DNA of 64,000 nucleotides, from positions 33,313-97,312 of the forward strand of contig NZ_LDES01000047.1 of assembly GCF_001015195.1 (NCBI RefSeq). Reading direction: 5' to 3'. The notes under the pieces are model-generated. The model was not told where the DNA came from, did not search any database, and worked only from the letters and a program-made list of their open reading frames with translations. Origin of the DNA: Sphingomonas sp. Y57. Lineage in GTDB: Bacteria; Pseudomonadota; Alphaproteobacteria; Sphingomonadales; Sphingomonadaceae. Shown here piece after piece: positions 62,190 through 64,000 of this stretch. Made by a program: the position numbers and the translations under genes. Within the stretch, counting starts at the first letter, position 1. Each line of letters opens with the position of its first letter.

Positions 62190-63194
62190 TCAGCCCTCGG
62201 ACAGAAGCTGTTCGAGTTCCACCTGTCCCAGCGGCGATGCCAGTTGTTCCATCGTGCATTGGCGAGGCGCCTTGTCCGGTCGCCACCGGAGGAAACGCGT
62301 ACCGTGGCGGAATCGTCGTCCGGTCACCTGATCATAGCCGACCTCGATCACCAGTTCCGGGGCGAGCCGGACCCATTCGGACTCCCCCGCCTTCCGCCAG
62401 CGGCTCGGACCACCCGGCGCCTTTCCGCTGAACCCGGTTCCGCCGATATAGGGCCGCAGCCGATCGAGCAGCGCCGGGCGGTCCGCCGCCGCGAAGGCCG
62501 AGGTGAAGCCGACGTGATCGAGCAAACCCTCCTCGTCGTAGAGGCCGAGCAGCAGCGAGGCGACACCCTGCCCTCCTTCCACCGGCCGGAAGCCCCCGAC
62601 CACGCAGTCGGCGCTGCGCTGCGGCTTGAGCTTGAACATCGCGCGTTCCCCCGGCCGATAGGGCGCGTCGCGCCGCTTGGCGACGATGCCGTCGAGGGCC
62701 CCGCCGCTCCGCGCGAGCCAGTCCAGCGCCTGCTTGCGGCTCCCACTGGCTGGTGACAGCAATAGCGTTCCGTTGCCCTCCCGGGCGTGGAAAGCCTCCA
62801 GCATCACGCGGCGCCGCTCGAGCGGTACGGCGAGAAGATCACGGCCGTCGAACCTCAGGCAGTCGAACAGCATCAATTGCGCCGGCGTCTCGCGGGCCAG
62901 CCGGGCGATCCGGCTCTCGGCGGGGTGAAGCCGCTGCTGCAGGGCATCGAAGGACAGCACCCCGTCGAGCGACAGGACCAGTTCGCCGTCGACAAGATAA
63001 TCGTCCGAAGCGGTGGCCGCGAGCACCTCGACCACCTCGGGAAAGAAGCGTGCCAGCGACTTTCCCGACTTAGACGACAGCTCGACTATCCCGCGCCTCC
63101 TTCCGGCGAGGGCGCGAAAGCCGTCCCATTTCGGCTCGAACTGCCAGCCGGGTCCTTCGGGCAACTCCCCGACAAGCCGCGCTTCCATCGGCAT
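62190..63194 (-). CDS. ATP-dependent DNA ligase (LigD/LigC-type)
   Basis: A 334-residue ligase. The adenylation motif EPKWDGFRA places the catalytic Lys at residue 22. Motif III-like YLVDGELVL, motif IV DGIVAKRRDAPY near 160 and motif V MFKLKPQ near 185 follow, then an OB-fold (about 195-320). It matches the stand-alone LigC or the ligase domain of LigD, without polymerase or nuclease domains. It could seal nicks in stress repair; no ku gene is in the window. Confidence 0.88.
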   Translation of the reverse strand: MPMEARLVGELPEGPGWQFEPKWDGFRALAGRRRGIVELSSKSGKSLARFFPEVVEVLAATASDDYLVDGELVLSLDGVLSFDALQQRLHPAESRIARLARETPAQLMLFDCLRFDGRDLLAVPLERRRVMLEAFHAREGNGTLLLSPASGSRKQALDWLARSGGALDGIVAKRRDAPYRPGERAMFKLKPQRSADCVVGGFRPVEGGQGVASLLLGLYDEEGLLDHVGFTSAFAAADRPALLDRLRPYIGGTGFSGKAPGGPSRWRKAGESEWVRLAPELVIEVGYDQVTGRRFRHGTRFLRWRPDKAPRQCTMEQLASPLGQVELEQLLSEG

Positions 63195-63427
63195 AAGATT
63201 TCCGGAATCCGCCAGCTGTTGCAGGGCCTTCGCGTTCGGTCGACGGACCGTCTACGTTTCGCCGACAGCCCGGTTCCGATGGCCCCTGGGGGGCACCGGT
63301 CCTTGAAGGTGCCCGGCGAAGCCAACGGCGCGCGTCAGATAGCGCGGTGTTGCACCGGCGGAGTGTCGCGCCGGGTCTTTTGGACGGGAGCGGTCGAAGC
63401 TGTGGGTCGCACGCACCGTCCCTGATT

Positions 63428-63946
63428 TCAGCCGAGATTTCCGCTATTCTTGATCGCATCGGCCTCGATGAGATCCTCCACCATCAAGGCCATCAAGCCG
63501 ACCTGCGAATGGACGCCCGCCTTGGCGTAAATGCGTGTCAGCTGAGCCCGGATTGTTCCCGGCGCCGCGCCACGAAGGACCGCGATTTCCCCCGCATCGC
63601 ACCCCTTGAGTGCGAAGAGCGCGACATCCGCCTCGGCCTCGGTCAACTGCCAGTCGAGAAATCGCTGGCGGACGAGATCCGACATGGCGCCCCGCGCGGT
63701 TGCGACAACGGTCTCGTCAAGCCGGGCACGGAGTATCAGCCAGCGCAGCTGGAGAGCGCCGAACACGACACCGGCGACAAGTGCGATCGTTGCGGCTGTT
63801 TCGACCAGCAGGTGCGCACTCCAGCCATCGACAACGATGTCTCCCGCGACATCGGCCACGAAGAAAATCATCGCCAATGACTGAAGAAGCACCAAAAGCG
63901 TGATCGCCACCGCGCGACGTTCCAGCGTCCTTCGTCTTTCCCGCAT
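63428..63946 (-). CDS. Membrane-anchored LuxR-type transcriptional regulator
   Basis: A 172-residue protein. Two N-terminal membrane helices (about 12-34 and 45-66) are followed by a C-terminal LuxR-type helix-turn-helix (about 100-160: LTEAEADVALFALKGCDAGEIAVLRGAAPGTIRAQLTRIYAKAGVHSQVGL). There is no receiver or autoinducer-binding domain. The regulator could sense the membrane directly. Target genes are unknown; the ligase gene lies 233 bp downstream. Confidence 0.82.
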   Translation of the reverse strand: MRERRRTLERRAVAITLLVLLQSLAMIFFVADVAGDIVVDGWSAHLLVETAATIALVAGVVFGALQLRWLILRARLDETVVATARGAMSDLVRQRFLDWQLTEAEADVALFALKGCDAGEIAVLRGAAPGTIRAQLTRIYAKAGVHSQVGLMALMVEDLIEADAIKNSGNLG

Positions 63947-64000
63947 GGCTGCGGCTTACCTGCGCGAAGGCAGCATCGCCTGTCCGTCGTCGGGACATTT

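Overview
The window looks like chromosome from a sphingomonad (Alphaproteobacteria, Sphingomonadales; Sphingomonas/Rhizorhabdus-like). It is GC-rich and carries TonB-dependent receptors, a PII-glutamine synthetase pair, a tamA-tamB pair, sphingan-type exopolysaccharide genes labelled by exosortase-A-associated families, and many GTG/TTG starts and 4-nt ATGA/GTGA overlaps. No rRNA, tRNA, CRISPR array, prophage or insertion sequence was recognised. Family names come from reading the translations; no database search was run.

Layout. 1-3.7 kb: a secreted metallophosphoesterase (cut by the left edge) and a TonB receptor, divergent from a TetR regulator, with a perfect palindrome between them. 3.7-9.2 kb: lipid-modification genes (FAD oxidoreductase, DUF1365 and a GreA/GreB-like factor on one strand; DUF1295 and a CFA-synthase-like methyltransferase on the other), followed by GFA and DUF2177 genes. 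9.3-17.2 kb: a drug-efflux MFS, a MetE-C-terminal-like enzyme, a CinA N-terminal-like protein, methionine aminopeptidase, glnB-glnA, a Bcr/CflA-type MFS and DoxX. 17.3-23.5 kb: tamA-tamB. 23.5-27 kb: small sphingomonad proteins, a nested palindromic repeat, an S24 repressor module and a proline-rich membrane protein. 27-40 kb: exopolysaccharide locus (glycosyltransferase, two O-antigen-ligase-like proteins, MscS channel, Wzc, Wza, a Gly/Ala-repeat secreted protein, initiating sugar transferase) and a PPP-type phosphatase.

40.4-52.2 kb is the most system-like part. It is a head-to-tail set of a TonB receptor, MFS, aldehyde dehydrogenase, Tat-exported berberine-bridge-type FAD oxidase, SnoaL-like protein, dihaem cytochrome c, GMC alcohol dehydrogenase and a second MFS, with an AraC regulator just upstream. 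A 20-bp-spaced direct repeat lies in the promoter region. The architecture suggests uptake of a large or hydrophobic alcohol and its oxidation to aldehyde and acid. It recalls the sphingomonad polyethylene-glycol (peg) operon in composition, but it is not identical.

52.8-62 kb looks like an envelope-charge/stress module. One strand carries DUF1003, a PDZ protein, response regulator, histidine kinase, AcvB and a second VirJ-domain protein. The other strand carries two secreted proteins and an MprF/LpiA-type lysyl-phosphatidylglycerol synthase/flippase. Enzymes predicted to make and to hydrolyse aminoacylated lipid therefore sit together beside a two-component system. The window ends with a LigC/LigD-type ATP-dependent DNA ligase and a membrane-anchored LuxR-type regulator.
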